Part shown: positions 1-9,387 of the stretch, piece by piece
How positions within the stretch are numbered: position 1 is the stretch's first letter
How the letters are laid out: each line of letters begins with the position of its first letter
Assembly: GCF_014763045.1 (NCBI RefSeq)
Contig: NZ_JACTAG010000001.1
Span: 558,001-622,000, forward strand
Source: Sulfitobacter aestuariivivens
GTDB lineage: Bacteria > Pseudomonadota > Alphaproteobacteria > Rhodobacterales > Rhodobacteraceae
Reading direction: 5' to 3'
Length of the DNA: 64,000 nt
Notes under the pieces: model-generated
Database searches by the model: none
What the model was told of the DNA's origin: nothing
The model's input: the letters and a program-made list of their open reading frames with translations, nothing else
Position numbers and translations under genes: made by a program

Positions 1-426
1 CAATTGCTGGGCGCGCATTGTCATGTCGCGGGCAAACTTGGCCTCGGTACCAGAAAGCGCTTCGGCCAGAACCACGCAGGCGTCATTGCCCGACAGCACG
101 ATGATGCCACGCAGAAGATCTTCGACGCTGACCCGTTCGCCCTGCTGCAAGAACATGGTTGATCCGCCATAGCGTGCCGCGTCGGCAGAGACCGGTAGTT
201 TCTCATCCAGCGTCAGACGGCCATTCTGCAAGGCCTCGAAAGTCATGTACAATGTCATCAGCTTGGACATGGACGCAGGCGGCAATGGTTCGTCCGCGTT
301 CTTGGCCAGAAGCACCGTGCCGGTGGTCTGATCAATCACGTAGGCCGCAGTTGCCTTGGTCTCAAAGGCGTAAACGGGAAGGCTGAGAAGGATCAGCGAC
401 AGGCAGGCGGCAGCAAGGCGTGTCAT
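1..426 (-). CDS. D-alanyl-D-alanine carboxypeptidase (PBP5/6 type), partial: 3' end outside window
   Basis: The first 142 residues are present and the reading frame runs open off the left edge. A signal peptide (about residues 1-20, ending PVYA) precedes a serine peptidase S11 domain. The SxxK catalytic motif is S52-M-S-K55, and the second motif S112-G-N114 is in place. The KTG motif would lie beyond the edge. The enzyme trims the terminal D-Ala from peptidoglycan pentapeptides in the periplasm. The ATG at 426-424 lies 16 bp after the stop of the SPOR lipoprotein gene, so the two are probably one operon for cell wall maintenance. The exact paralogue (dacA, dacC or dacF) cannot be told from this fragment. 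Confidence 0.93.
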   Translation of the reverse strand, partial: MTRLAAACLSLILLSLPVYAFETKATAAYVIDQTTGTVLLAKNADEPLPPASMSKLMTLYMTFEALQNGRLTLDEKLPVSADAARYGGSTMFLQQGERVSVEDLLRGIIVLSGNDACVVLAEALSGTEAKFARDMTMRAQQL

Positions 427-442
427 GGATGCTCCAGTAAGA

Positions 443-1327
443 TCAGTTGGTCACGGCATAGGCGTCAGAGAACCCTTCGGCCTTGATCTTTGAGATCAGA
501 CCATTGAGTTCAGCGCGGTTTGTGGCAGGCCCGACCACGACACGCCAGAACGGTTTGCCGTTGATTTCGGATTTCTTGATCGACGGGATCATACCCGCGC
601 TTCGCATCTGGTTGGCGGTGCGTTCGGCGTTGGCCTCGATGCTGAAAATGCCAATCTGAACAAAGGGCTTGGCAAGACTGGATGCCTTGGGCTTTGGGGC
701 TGGGGGTGTTGGTTCGGGTGCCGGGGCGGCAGCGGTCGTGGCGGGGGCCGTTTCGATTGCGGCGCCGGCTGCGGCAATCGGATCAAGCGATGTCTCTGAC
801 ACCTCCGCCGGGGCCGCAACGGTGTCTGCCCCGGTCGGGGCAGGGGCCGCTTCGGCGGGCGCCTGTTCGCGCCGCAGCGCGGTCACGTTGAGCGGCGCAG
901 GTGCGCCTGCCAGAATACCAAGGGCTGCTGCTGCATCCGACGAAATCTGCAATTTCGGCCCCGGCAGATCGCGCTCTTTGCGAAAGAGAGCGCCAATGAC
1001 GAACTTGCCGTTCGCCTCGTTGCGGATGATCACACGTTCCGGATCGGTCACATCCGGGTGCGCGACCCAGACGCCGCCAAGGGACGGGCGACCGTCCCAG
1101 AGGCCCTGATCGGTGACCGAGAACACTTCGGGTGCTTCGACATCACGCTCGACCAACTCTGTGGATTGGGTGCTGCCTCCCGTGCTTTCGGTCTGCGCCT
1201 TGGGTGTCCCGAAAGAGAAGCCGCCGACATCGTCACAGCCCGCCAGCAGCAATAGTGTGGCGGCAGTACTTGCCAGCAACGTGGTGGTCCGGTGCGGTGC
1301 ACCCTTTCGGGTGAGAGCCCTGCTCAT
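443..1327 (-). CDS. SPOR-domain lipoprotein
   Basis: This 294-residue protein has a lipoprotein signal (hydrophobic stretch then LAGC, lipidated Cys near residue 32). A low-complexity Ala/Pro/Thr linker spans about residues 150-215, and a C-terminal SPOR domain covers about the last 75 residues (starting FVQIGIFSIEANAERTA). SPOR domains bind denuded septal glycan, so the protein is probably anchored in a membrane at the division site. The ATG at 1327 is preferred because AAGGA lies about 9 bp upstream and the signal peptide begins there. The frame stays open to 1519, but that extension reads as non-coding. It is co-directional with the carboxypeptidase gene 16 bp downstream. Lengths and sequences of such linkers vary, so orthology is uncertain. 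Confidence 0.88.
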   Translation of the reverse strand: MSRALTRKGAPHRTTTLLASTAATLLLLAGCDDVGGFSFGTPKAQTESTGGSTQSTELVERDVEAPEVFSVTDQGLWDGRPSLGGVWVAHPDVTDPERVIIRNEANGKFVIGALFRKERDLPGPKLQISSDAAAALGILAGAPAPLNVTALRREQAPAEAAPAPTGADTVAAPAEVSETSLDPIAAAGAAIETAPATTAAAPAPEPTPPAPKPKASSLAKPFVQIGIFSIEANAERTANQMRSAGMIPSIKKSEINGKPFWRVVVGPATNRAELNGLISKIKAEGFSDAYAVTN

Positions 1328-1558
1328 GACATTTATTCCTTGCCTGCTGACCCTTCTGGGCCCCTTGTTCTGCCGGGTGTACGGCATGTCTGATGGTCCC
1401 CTTGAGGGGGCTCTTTCAGCGCACTCTAACGTGGTGCGGCGCACCTGAAAAGACTGGCGCGTCACAATCGGCAAATTTCCTCTTTGGCGCAGGTGTGGCC
1501 CGGAGTGACTTTTGCACATTGAGGAATCATTTCGAGCCCCTTAGGAGGGATGTGCTGC

Positions 1559-1648
1559 GGAGGTTTGGCAGAGTGGTCGAATGCACCGGTCTTGAAAACC
1601 GGCGGGCGTGAAAGCGTCCCCAGGGTTCGAATCCCTGAGCCTCCGCCA
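1559..1648 (+). tRNA. tRNA-Ser (anticodon UGA)
   Basis: This is a 90-nt class II tRNA with encoded CCA. The acceptor stem GGAGGTT (1559-1565) pairs with AGCCTCC (1638-1644), followed by discriminator G and CCA at 1646-1648. The anticodon TGA is at 1593-1595 in a CT-TGA-AA loop closed by an ACCGG/CCGG stem. The long variable arm (about GCGTGAAAGCGT) and the T loop GGTTCGAATCC are both visible, as expected for serine. Confidence 0.97.
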
Positions 1649-1790
1649 GCATTATCCCTTGATCTGCGGCATTCTTGCGCACGCCTGATGCGGATCGCTG
1701 GCTGTAGATCGTTGGGACTGTTTTTCGTCACGGAATGTGATCTAGGTGGCCTGCGGTGCACCTGAATGCGCGTTGCGCGGAAATTTTGAA

Positions 1791-3014
1791 ATGAAACTGA
1801 ACGGCCCTTTCCTCTTCATCCTTGTCACGCTCATGATCGATGCCATCGGCATCGGCATTGTCTTTCCGATCATGCCCGACCTGATGGAGCGGGTGGGTGC
1901 GGACAGTACAGCGGAAGGCGCGCTGCTGAGCGGGATCATGATGTCGGCCTATGCGGCGGCGATGTTTTTGTTCGGCCCGGTAATCGGCAGTTTGTCGGAC
2001 GCCTACGGGCGCAGGCCGATCCTGATACTGGCCCTTGTGACCCTGACCGTTGACTACGTGATCATGGCGCTGGCCACGACCTATTGGCTGCTGCTGGTGG
2101 GCCGGGTGATCGCGGGGGTCGCCGGGGCCACTTACATCACTGCGACGGCCTATATCTCTGACATTGCAAAGCCGCACGAACGCGGCGCTGCGTTCGGAAT
2201 GATCGGCGCGGCCTTTGGGATCGGTTTCGTGCTGGGGCCGGCCATTGGGGGCATTGCGGCGGGCTGGCATATCAGCACGCCGTTCTGGATCGCGGCCATC
2301 CTCTCGGCGCTCAACGTACTTTTTGGGCTGATCATCCTGCCAGAGTCACTCAAGCCCCAAAACCGCAGACCGTTCGGCAGGCGTGATCTGAATCCGTTCG
2401 GCAGCATTTTTCGGGCCTTCGTCGTGCCGGGACTGGCCGTACCTCTGATCTGCATTTTCGTCTTTGAGTTCGCCAACCTGGTCTACGCGACCCTTTGGGC
2501 GTTCTGGGGACGCGAGGTTTTTGGCTGGGATGCCTTTACGATCGGGCTGACCCTTTCGGCCTACGGGGTTTTGATTGCTGCGGTGCAGGCGGGTGTACTG
2601 CCCCGCCTGACAAAACGGCTGGGCGATTACAGGACATTGATCATTGCCATGGTCAGTGCGCTTTTGGGCTTTGTGGGCTTTGGGTTTGCAAATACCGTCT
2701 GGATGGTTGCCGTTGTGATGTTGGCCGCCGCGCTGGCAGATATGGCGCCGCCGCTGATGACGGCTTTTGCCGCCAATCGGGTGGGGGAAGATCAGCAGGG
2801 TCTGGTGCAGGGGGTCATTGCGTCCCTGTCCTCTATCGCGGCGGTTGCTGCGCCGCTGGTGCTGACAGGTGTGTTCGAACACTATGTAGATGGTGAAGGT
2901 GTGTACCTGCCAGGCGCGCCGTATCTTTTTGCAGGGGTGCTTGTGGTGGCAATTGTACCGCTGGTCATGCGATTGAAATCATATGACCCCGCAAGCCGTC
3001 CCGACACCGGGTAA
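1791..3014 (+). CDS. TetA-like major facilitator superfamily exporter
   Basis: This 407-residue inner-membrane protein has about 12 hydrophobic segments. The N-terminus (FLFILVTLMIDAIGIGIVFP) and the motif A version GSLSDAYGRRP in the loop between helices 2 and 3 match the TCR/Tet(A) drug:proton antiporter branch of the MFS. It probably exports a small amphipathic compound using the proton gradient. Real tetracycline resistance is not implied, because many environmental relatives have unknown substrates. The start is the ATG at 1791, where the conserved MKxN-type N-terminus begins; the frame extends to a GTG at 1746, but those residues look unrelated. It stands alone, with tRNA-Ser upstream and a hairpin just after the stop. 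Confidence 0.85.
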   Translation: MKLNGPFLFILVTLMIDAIGIGIVFPIMPDLMERVGADSTAEGALLSGIMMSAYAAAMFLFGPVIGSLSDAYGRRPILILALVTLTVDYVIMALATTYWLLLVGRVIAGVAGATYITATAYISDIAKPHERGAAFGMIGAAFGIGFVLGPAIGGIAAGWHISTPFWIAAILSALNVLFGLIILPESLKPQNRRPFGRRDLNPFGSIFRAFVVPGLAVPLICIFVFEFANLVYATLWAFWGREVFGWDAFTIGLTLSAYGVLIAAVQAGVLPRLTKRLGDYRTLIIAMVSALLGFVGFGFANTVWMVAVVMLAAALADMAPPLMTAFAANRVGEDQQGLVQGVIASLSSIAAVAAPLVLTGVFEHYVDGEGVYLPGAPYLFAGVLVVAIVPLVMRLKSYDPASRPDTG

Positions 3015-3036
3015 ACATCGTCGGCGTGTCTTTGGG

Positions 3037-3061
3037 GCGCCTTTCCGGCTAGGAAAGGCGC
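3037..3061. terminator. bidirectional hairpin between convergent genes
   Basis: There is a perfect 10-bp inverted repeat, GCGCCTTTCC at 3037-3046 and GGAAAGGCGC at 3052-3061, with a 5-nt loop. It lies 22 bp after the MFS stop and overlaps the last codons of the small hypothetical gene on the other strand. No strong U-tract follows on either strand, so termination efficiency is uncertain. Confidence 0.5.
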
Positions 3062-3321
3062 GTTGGATTCCAGGCCCAGTTCAGGCCCTCTGCGTCTGGC
3101 CAGCGCCAGGCGATGGCGGCCAGGTAGTTGCCGGTCTCGGTGGCGTTCACGGTTGTACGGGCGGGGCCATATCCATCAGCCTTGCGACCGCCACGACTTG
3201 ACTTGCGGCTGCGGGCCAATCTGACCAGACCGGACAGGGTCAGCACCAGAAATTCGCCTTCGCCCTTGAGCGGGATCGTCTCGATGGGGTTCCATCCGTC
3301 AGAGAGGGCGGAGCCCTGCAT
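3049..3321 (-). CDS. small conserved-looking hypothetical protein
   Basis: This 90-residue protein is rich in Trp and has no membrane segment or signal peptide. The N-terminal part reads DGWNPIETIPLKGEGEFLVL, which resembles the W-x-P-x-x-T-x-P-x-x-G opening of small DUF551-like proteins, and the C-terminus ends AIAWRWPD...NWAWNPTRLS. No function can be assigned. The ATG at 3321 is chosen because the resemblance begins shortly after it; the frame continues upstream to 3393. The stop lies inside the hairpin shared with the MFS gene. Its reality rests on sensible composition and the absence of a better gene on either strand. Confidence 0.5.
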   Translation of the reverse strand: MQGSALSDGWNPIETIPLKGEGEFLVLTLSGLVRLARSRKSSRGGRKADGYGPARTTVNATETGNYLAAIAWRWPDAEGLNWAWNPTRLS

Positions 3322-3480
3322 TGCGAAGGGGTCGCGGCGGCGTGGGATATCGTGCTTCAATTGGATTCTTTCTTCAGCGCAGCAAACTCGCACGTGTTGC
3401 TGGTCTGCTCTTTAACAAATGACATAGGCGGGGTCACGGGGGAAAATCGGGTCACATTGTCCACGCGGGTAAACATTGCG

Positions 3481-3510
3481 ATTGCCATATATTGCAACTG
3501 CCATCTATTG
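3481..3510. promoter_or_regulatory. direct repeats upstream of MarR gene, candidate operator
   Basis: Two near-identical 14-mers, ATTGCCATATATTG (3481-3494) and ACTGCCATCTATTG (3497-3510), are offset by 16 bp and sit 36-65 bp upstream of the MarR start. The tract is AT-rich against a GC-rich background. It could be the site where the MarR protein controls itself and the TRAP operon, but this is inferred from position only. Confidence 0.35.
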
Positions 3511-3545
3511 TTCCCTGACGCAACGCGATTCTGGGGGAGTGGGCT

Positions 3546-4070
3546 TTGCACGACGCTTTGATACCAATCGAAGATGTAGATGATTTCATCATCCTGCGGG
3601 CGCGTGCATTCACCAGCAAGATCCGGCGGGCGGTGATGCGCGATGTCTTGCAAGATGAGGATCTGGCGCTTCTTGAATGGCAACTGCTGTTTTCGATCGC
3701 GCGTTTCGGTACCTGCCATCTGGCCTACATTACGCAGCACACCTCGCTGGATCCTGCCCATGGCAGCCGGGCTGCGACTGCTTTGGAAAAGGCGGGGCTG
3801 ATCGAGCGGCATGATGATCCGGATAACCGGCGTCGCAAGCTGATATCGTTGACGCCACAGGGGATCACCACGGTTGAACGTGTCTGGCCGCGTGCGCAAA
3901 GGTTGATCAGATCGGTGACCGATACGCTGGACGCGACTGATTTTAATGAGCTCAAGCGTCTTTTTGATCTGCTGAATGCGGCTGCCACGCGGATCGGTGA
4001 AGGCGGCGCGCTGGGCGATGAGCAAAAGCAACAAGAGGTATCGAGAACGAAAGTATCTGCCCGGGCCTGA
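3546..4070 (+). CDS. MarR family transcriptional regulator
   Basis: This 174-residue protein has a winged helix-turn-helix domain over about residues 35-125. The recognition region is HGSRAATALEKAGLIERHDD, followed by the wing DNRRRKLISLTPQG, the typical MarR D-x-R-x-x-x-x-L-T-x-x-G signature. The start is a TTG at 3546 after a GGGGGAG Shine-Dalgarno-like tract; no ATG fits without losing helix 1. It lies 68 bp upstream of, and in the same direction as, the TAXI-TRAP transporter genes, so it probably represses or activates that operon in response to its substrate or a breakdown product. Confidence 0.85.
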   Translation: MHDALIPIEDVDDFIILRARAFTSKIRRAVMRDVLQDEDLALLEWQLLFSIARFGTCHLAYITQHTSLDPAHGSRAATALEKAGLIERHDDPDNRRRKLISLTPQGITTVERVWPRAQRLIRSVTDTLDATDFNELKRLFDLLNAAATRIGEGGALGDEQKQQEVSRTKVSARA

Positions 4071-4138
4071 ATGCGCAGGACGTGCCATCAGGACAAGGCA
4101 AACAGACAAAAGGACCGGTTTTTATCAGGGAGGATAAG

Positions 4139-5188
4139 ATGAAACCAATGAAAATGATGGTGGCTGCCGCCGCCGCAATTACACTGGCCACCGGCGCGCA
4201 TGCGCAGGCCAATCTCACGGCAGAGACTGCCAGTCCCGGTGGGGCGGTGCACCTGTCACCGGCGCACCTGACCGAGATTGCCGGCACGAAGGGTATTGCC
4301 AATATTCAGCTGGCAGACGGTCAGACGCTGACCAACTCAATCCAGAACGTCGCCGAAGGCAAAACCGATATCGCAGGCACACCCTACATCTTGCCCTTTC
4401 TGATGAGCCGGGGCGTGGGGCCATATGGCTCTCTTGGGGCCGAGAAAGGGGCCGAACTGGCCGGCAACCTGCGGGCCATCACGCCCGTGACATTGGGGAT
4501 CTTCTTTCTGTTTGCGTATGACGCCAAGGGCATCGGGGGCTGGGATGATATCGAAGGCCGCACGATCTACAACGGTCCGCCGCGGGGCGGGGCGCTGACC
4601 AATGCGCGCAGCATGATCCAGATCATCACGGGCCTGAAAGACGGCGAAGGCTACACCGGTATCCAGACCAACTGGGGCCAGTCGGGCGCATTGATCGCCA
4701 GCGGAGAGCCTGACGCAATCGTGCTGCCCGAACTTTTTCCCGGCAGCCGTCTGACCACCGCAGCGGCCGCGGGCAAAATGACCGGCTGGTCCATGCCCAA
4801 GGAGATCTACGAAGGTGAGGCCATGCAGAAATACATGGTCGCCCCCGGCAGCGCGCCCTTTACGATGAATGTCGATGAACTGAGCGAAACCATGGGCGAC
4901 GACTGGAGCTTTGTGTCCGAAGACGACACGTTCCGGGCCTTTGCCACCATCGGCGGCAATGTGGTGCACAAGGATATGGACGACACGTTGGTCTATGATC
5001 TGGTGTCGGCCTATGTCGCGACCATGGACGATCTCAAGGCAAAAGCGCCCTTTGGCAACAGCGTCGGGTTCGACGCACCGATGCAGGGCATGTGCGGCGC
5101 GAATCCGGTCAAGTATCACCCCGCAGCGGCCCGTGCTTGGCGCGACGCAGGTTATGAGGTTGATGACTGTGCTGTGGCCGACGGCTAA
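4139..5188 (+). CDS. TAXI-family TRAP transporter solute receptor
   Basis: This 349-residue periplasmic binding protein starts with a clear signal peptide (MKPMKMMVAAAAAITLATGAHA). The mature part shows the TAXI-type opening (TAETASPGGAVHLSPAHLTEIA), a central IEGRTIYNGPPRGGALTNAR segment typical of the ligand-binding hinge, and a C-terminal region resembling NMT1/TAXI proteins. It captures an organic anion and hands it to the fused permease encoded 74 bp downstream. The ATG at 4139 follows a strong AGGGAGGA Shine-Dalgarno sequence. The substrate is unknown; the adjacent sulfatase gene may be a hint. Confidence 0.88.
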   Translation: MKPMKMMVAAAAAITLATGAHAQANLTAETASPGGAVHLSPAHLTEIAGTKGIANIQLADGQTLTNSIQNVAEGKTDIAGTPYILPFLMSRGVGPYGSLGAEKGAELAGNLRAITPVTLGIFFLFAYDAKGIGGWDDIEGRTIYNGPPRGGALTNARSMIQIITGLKDGEGYTGIQTNWGQSGALIASGEPDAIVLPELFPGSRLTTAAAAGKMTGWSMPKEIYEGEAMQKYMVAPGSAPFTMNVDELSETMGDDWSFVSEDDTFRAFATIGGNVVHKDMDDTLVYDLVSAYVATMDDLKAKAPFGNSVGFDAPMQGMCGANPVKYHPAAARAWRDAGYEVDDCAVADG

Positions 5189-5203
5189 GCCGAACTGACA
5201 ATC

Positions 5204-5231
5204 GGAAGCCGCCGCCCCTGCGGCGGCTTCC
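5204..5231 (+). terminator. hairpin between receptor and permease genes (attenuator or mRNA stabiliser)
   Basis: This is a perfect 12-bp stem (GGAAGCCGCCGC at 5204-5215, GCGGCGGCTTCC at 5220-5231) with a CCCT loop, located 15 bp after the receptor stop. No U-tract follows, so it is more likely to stall exonucleases or give partial termination, raising receptor over permease expression. Confidence 0.6.
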
Positions 5232-5262
5232 CACCCAAGACGCCTTTCACAGCAGGTAAGCA

Positions 5263-7599
5263 ATGTCCGAGACGCCGGAACTCTCACCGACGGAGACCGT
5301 CTTTCCCAACCATGCCGTTTATGCTCTTGCCCTGATCTTTGTCATCATGGGGGTGGTTAACAGCACCCCGGTGATCCCGGGGTGGGACACGTTGTGGCAG
5401 GGTATCACGGGGATTGAAAAGCTAAAGACCCGCGCCTTTGCGACCGAATGGTTTTACCCGATCGTCTTTTTCCTGATGATGCTGATTGTGGCACTCAAAC
5501 ACTCGATGTGGCGCGACTGGCGGGGCACGGCACGTGCGCCGCTTGGGGCCTTTATGGACATCGCGCTGGTCGTGGCGGCGGCGGCGATCTCATTGACCTA
5601 TCTGGTCGAGATCGACAGCGTTTGCCTGATTGATAGCCTCAACGGGGAACGCGCGCGGATCATGGCCCAGACACTGGCCGCCGAGATCGAGTTTGCCGAG
5701 ACCATGGGTCTGCCCGTGCCCGATACGGTCGAGGACCCCAAGTGTGTGAACACCACGGGCGTCTGGCTTGTGGCAATCATGGGCATCTCGATGCTGGTAT
5801 TCCTGGGCTACAATATCAAGGTCTGGGGTCTGCCACTGGTTGCTGTGGCGCTGGGTATCGCGCTTTATACAATCGTGACCGTTCTGGTGTGGTACTTCCA
5901 TGGGCCGGACGACGTGAACAAATATCTCATGACCAAGTTGGGGGGCGAGCCGCGCACCTTCCTTGATGGTGTTCCCAACGTGCATGACGCGCTGGTCAAC
6001 ACCGCCTCAGGCATTCTGGGACGGTTCATGAACGTGATCATGAATGTGGTCTTTCCCTATATCATTCTGGGCGCACTTTTCGGCAAATCTGCCGGGGGGG
6101 CGACGCTGATCAAGCTGGCGTTCCGCTGGACGCGCCGCCTGCGGGGAGGGCCTGCCCACGCGGCCATCGTCAGCTCAGCGATGTTTGGCACGATCACGGG
6201 CGGGCCGGTGGTCAATGTCCTGTCCACCGGGGTGCTGACCATCCCGATGATGATCAAAAGGGGCTTTTCGCGCGTATTCGCTGGCGGGATGGAGGCGGCG
6301 GCGTCGTCTGGCGGCTCTATCATGCCGCCTGTCATGGGGGTCGCGGCCTTTATTCTCGCAGCAATGACGGGCGTGCCGTATCGCGATGTGATCATCGCGG
6401 CAACGCTACCTGCCATCGCCTATTTCCTCTGCCTGTTTCTGAGCGCGTCGTTTCAGTCGCGCAAACAGGGGATTGAGGCTTTTGGCGCGCTGACAGAGGA
6501 TATGCATGTCACCCGCGAAGACCTCTTGCATCTGTGTCAGATCTTCCTGCCGATCCTGCTGATCCTGTTTTTGCTTCTGACGCCCAAGGATATGGTGGGG
6601 TGCGGTCCGATTGGCTGGATCCTGGGGGCGGATGCGGCGATGCAGGGGGACCGATGTGTGGTGACATCGTTGCCCTGGGTGTTGCAGATTTTCCAGAACG
6701 CGGCAGGTGACGCGGGGGCGACCGGCTGGTGGGCTGCGCTGTTGGTTGTCGTGCTGATGTTTCTCGACAAGGACTTTCGCGCCAGACCACGCAAGCTGCT
6801 GGACGCCCTTTCAGAGGCCGGGATCACGATTGCGACGCTTTATCTGATGCTGCTAGCCGTGACCGTGATCGACGTCTGTCTGAACTTTACAGGGCTGTCG
6901 CGGTTCGTGGCGATTGATGTGCTGCGTTTCCTGCTGTCGTTTGATCTGGGCGGTGGCGGCTCTGCCTTTTTTCAGTTCATTGCCCTTGCCATCACGATGC
7001 TGTTGGCGGTGCTGCTGGGGATGGGGATGCCTGCGGTCCCAGCGTATCTGAACGTGGCACTGTTGATGGGGCCGCTGCTGATCGGGCTGGGGATCGCCAA
7101 TTTCACAGCGCATATGTTCATCTTCTACTTTGCCATCGCAAGCGCCATCACACCGCCAGTGGCGTTGGCAGCCTTTGCGGCGTCTACCATCACCAAGGCT
7201 GAACCCATGGCGACAGGTTTCAGTGCGGTGCGCTCGGGGATTGTGATGTTCGTCATCCCGTTCATCTTCGCGTTTTATCCTGAGATCCTGCTGGTTGATC
7301 AGGCACTGATCGACCCTTCTAGTCCGTCACGTGCCCCGCTGCCGGGATATGAAAATGGGGTTTCGGTCGTCGGGCTGATGTGGTTGCTGATGCGGCTGAT
7401 CTTAGCGCTTTACCTTGTTGCAAGTGCGCTGGCGGCCTTTGATGCGGCGCGGCTGACAGTGATATGGATAGCGGTGCGTCTGGCAACCGCTGTCGCGCTG
7501 ATGATGCAGCCAGAGATGATCCAACTGAGCGCGCTTGCCTTCGCCGTGGGGCTGTTGGCGCTTCACCATTTGGGCGCGCGTCGCGCACAGATGGTATAG
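5263..7599 (+). CDS. TRAP transporter permease, fused 4TM/12TM (DctQ-DctM) type
   Basis: This 778-residue integral membrane protein joins the small DctQ-like 4-helix part (about residues 15-130, plus an inserted loop to about 250) to the large DctM-like part (about residues 250-650). The DctM half carries the repeated motifs FGTITGGPVVNVLSTG and ASSGGSIMPPVMGVAAF, and in the second half GMGMPAVPAYLN and ITPPVALAAFAAS. About 120 hydrophobic residues follow at the C-terminus. Such fusions pair with TAXI receptors and use a sodium or proton gradient to import organic acids. The ATG at 5263 follows AGCAGGT. It is encoded directly after its receptor. Confidence 0.93.
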   Translation: MSETPELSPTETVFPNHAVYALALIFVIMGVVNSTPVIPGWDTLWQGITGIEKLKTRAFATEWFYPIVFFLMMLIVALKHSMWRDWRGTARAPLGAFMDIALVVAAAAISLTYLVEIDSVCLIDSLNGERARIMAQTLAAEIEFAETMGLPVPDTVEDPKCVNTTGVWLVAIMGISMLVFLGYNIKVWGLPLVAVALGIALYTIVTVLVWYFHGPDDVNKYLMTKLGGEPRTFLDGVPNVHDALVNTASGILGRFMNVIMNVVFPYIILGALFGKSAGGATLIKLAFRWTRRLRGGPAHAAIVSSAMFGTITGGPVVNVLSTGVLTIPMMIKRGFSRVFAGGMEAAASSGGSIMPPVMGVAAFILAAMTGVPYRDVIIAATLPAIAYFLCLFLSASFQSRKQGIEAFGALTEDMHVTREDLLHLCQIFLPILLILFLLLTPKDMVGCGPIGWILGADAAMQGDRCVVTSLPWVLQIFQNAAGDAGATGWWAALLVVVLMFLDKDFRARPRKLLDALSEAGITIATLYLMLLAVTVIDVCLNFTGLSRFVAIDVLRFLLSFDLGGGGSAFFQFIALAITMLLAVLLGMGMPAVPAYLNVALLMGPLLIGLGIANFTAHMFIFYFAIASAITPPVALAAFAASTITKAEPMATGFSAVRSGIVMFVIPFIFAFYPEILLVDQALIDPSSPSRAPLPGYENGVSVVGLMWLLMRLILALYLVASALAAFDAARLTVIWIAVRLATAVALMMQPEMIQLSALAFAVGLLALHHLGARRAQMV

Positions 7600-7823
7600 C
7601 GCGTGGCAAAGTTTGTTCTTGTTTACGGTGCATGGTGCTTTGCGCAACATAGCCGACCCCTTCGCTGCCGCTTACGCGGAGCACCAGAGCCCGCCCGGGC
7701 CGGACCCACGAAACAATCCCGACACTGCATGATGCTATGTTCGAGGATACCGAAGTGCTGGCCCATATGCTGACTGGCGATGCCGTCTCATTGAACAAAC
7801 ATCAGACACCCGGAGCACTCCCG

Positions 7824-9385
7824 TGAGCAAACGCCCGAACTTCCTCTTTTTCATCACCGATCAACAGCGCGCTGACTGGCTGGGCTGTTACGGGCACCCG
7901 GTGCTCAAGACGCCCAACATCGATGCCATTGCGGGGCAGGGCACCCGGTTTGAGAACTTCCACACGGCATCGCCCGTCTGCATGCCCAACCGTGCCTCGT
8001 TGCTGACGGGGCGTTACCCTACGCTTCATGGTCTGCGCTACAATGGCTGCGTGCTGCCTGAGACGGCCAATACCTTTGTCGATGTGCTGGCCGGAGCGGG
8101 GTATCACACGGCGGCTATTGGGAAGAGCCATTTGCAACCGTTCACCGGCATGGCGCCCATGGGCAAGACCATGGACCAGATTGCAGACATGTCCGAAGCC
8201 TGGAAGCTGGAACGGCCCGTGGACTATGAAGAAGAGCCAGCGCAATACACGCAAGACGACCGGTACGCGATCAAAACGCCCTATTATGGCTATCAGCACG
8301 TGGACATGGTCACATCACACGGGGACCGTTGTGGCGGGCATTATCACCAGTGGTTTCGGCAAGCGGCCCCCAACTGGAAGGCGCTGCATGATCCTGCCAA
8401 TCAACTGCCGCACACGTATTCATGCCCGCAGGCCTACCGCACACCTATCCCGGAGGATCTATATCCCACTGCCTATGTGCGGGACCGGGCCATCGATTAT
8501 CTGACATCGCGTGAAGACGAGGACGCGCCTTTCTTTGCCTTTGTCAGTTTTCCTGATCCGCACCATCCCTTCAATCCGCCGGGCAAATACTGGGACATGT
8601 ATAGTCCTGAGGATTTCGAGGTGGCCTTGCCTTACGAGGCGCATCAGAATCCGACGCCGCCGATGCAGTGGCTGCGCAAGAACTGGGAAGAGGGCGGTGG
8701 CCAGACCACGCCGCAGACCGCAATGATGCTTGATGACCACCAGATCAAGGAAGCAATGGCGCTGACAGCGGGCATGATGGCCTTTGTCGATGATGCCGTT
8801 GGCGATGTGATGGCCGCGTTGGAAAGCAGCGGCCAGCGGGACAACACCGTGGTCTGCTACAATGCGGATCATGGGGATTACATGGGCGATTTCAATATGA
8901 TGCTGAAAGGCGCCTTGCCTTTTAACGGGATCACGCGGGTGCCATTTATCTGGTCGGACCCTGAGACAGCGGGCGGCGACACCAGTGATGCCTTATGTTC
9001 AACGGTTGATCTGTCGGCAACGATCCTCGATCGGGCGGGCCTGGCACCGTTCAATGGCAATCAGGGCCAAAGCTTTCTGCAGGCCACCCGCGGCGGTGAG
9101 GGGCCGCGCAGTGAGGCGCTGATTGAATACAATGACGGGGGTAACCGGCTGGGGTTCGAGAGCCCCGCGCGGGTGCGGTCGCTGATCACGGATCGCTGGA
9201 GGTACACCGTCTACCGAGATCAGGACTGGGGCGAGCTTTACGACCTCAAGGAAGACCCGCGAGAGACACATAACCTGTGGCAGAGTGCCGATCACGGACA
9301 CATCCGCGCCCATCTGTCAGAGCGGTTGACGCACCATCTTATTGCGCAGATGGACGACAGCCCTCAGGCGGATCGCATTGCCTGA
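7824..9385 (+). CDS. sulfatase-like hydrolase (formylglycine-dependent type)
   Basis: This 520-residue protein (start codon GTG at 7823-7825; the coding region covers 7823-9385) belongs to the alkaline phosphatase/sulfatase superfamily. The N-terminus NFLFFITDQQRADWLGCYG supplies metal-binding aspartates. The activation motif is C53-M-P-N-R-A-S-L-L-T-G, in which the Cys would be converted to formylglycine. A second metal site appears as CYNADHGDYMGD, and the C-terminus WGELYDLKEDPRETHNLW is the usual sulfatase ending. Asn replaces the more common Ser/Ala in CxPxR. No signal peptide is seen, so it is probably cytoplasmic. Its place after the TRAP operon suggests cleavage of an imported sulfate ester, but phosphonate monoester hydrolase activity cannot be excluded. 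Confidence 0.87.
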
Positions 9386-9387
9386 AA

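Noticed and set aside
1791..3014. Tetracycline resistance gene
   Set aside because: The protein is TetA-like, but no tetR neighbour or mobile element is present, so resistance is not claimed.
7600..7822. Small gene between the TRAP permease and the sulfatase
   Set aside because: Short open frames here have no ribosome binding site or recognisable composition.
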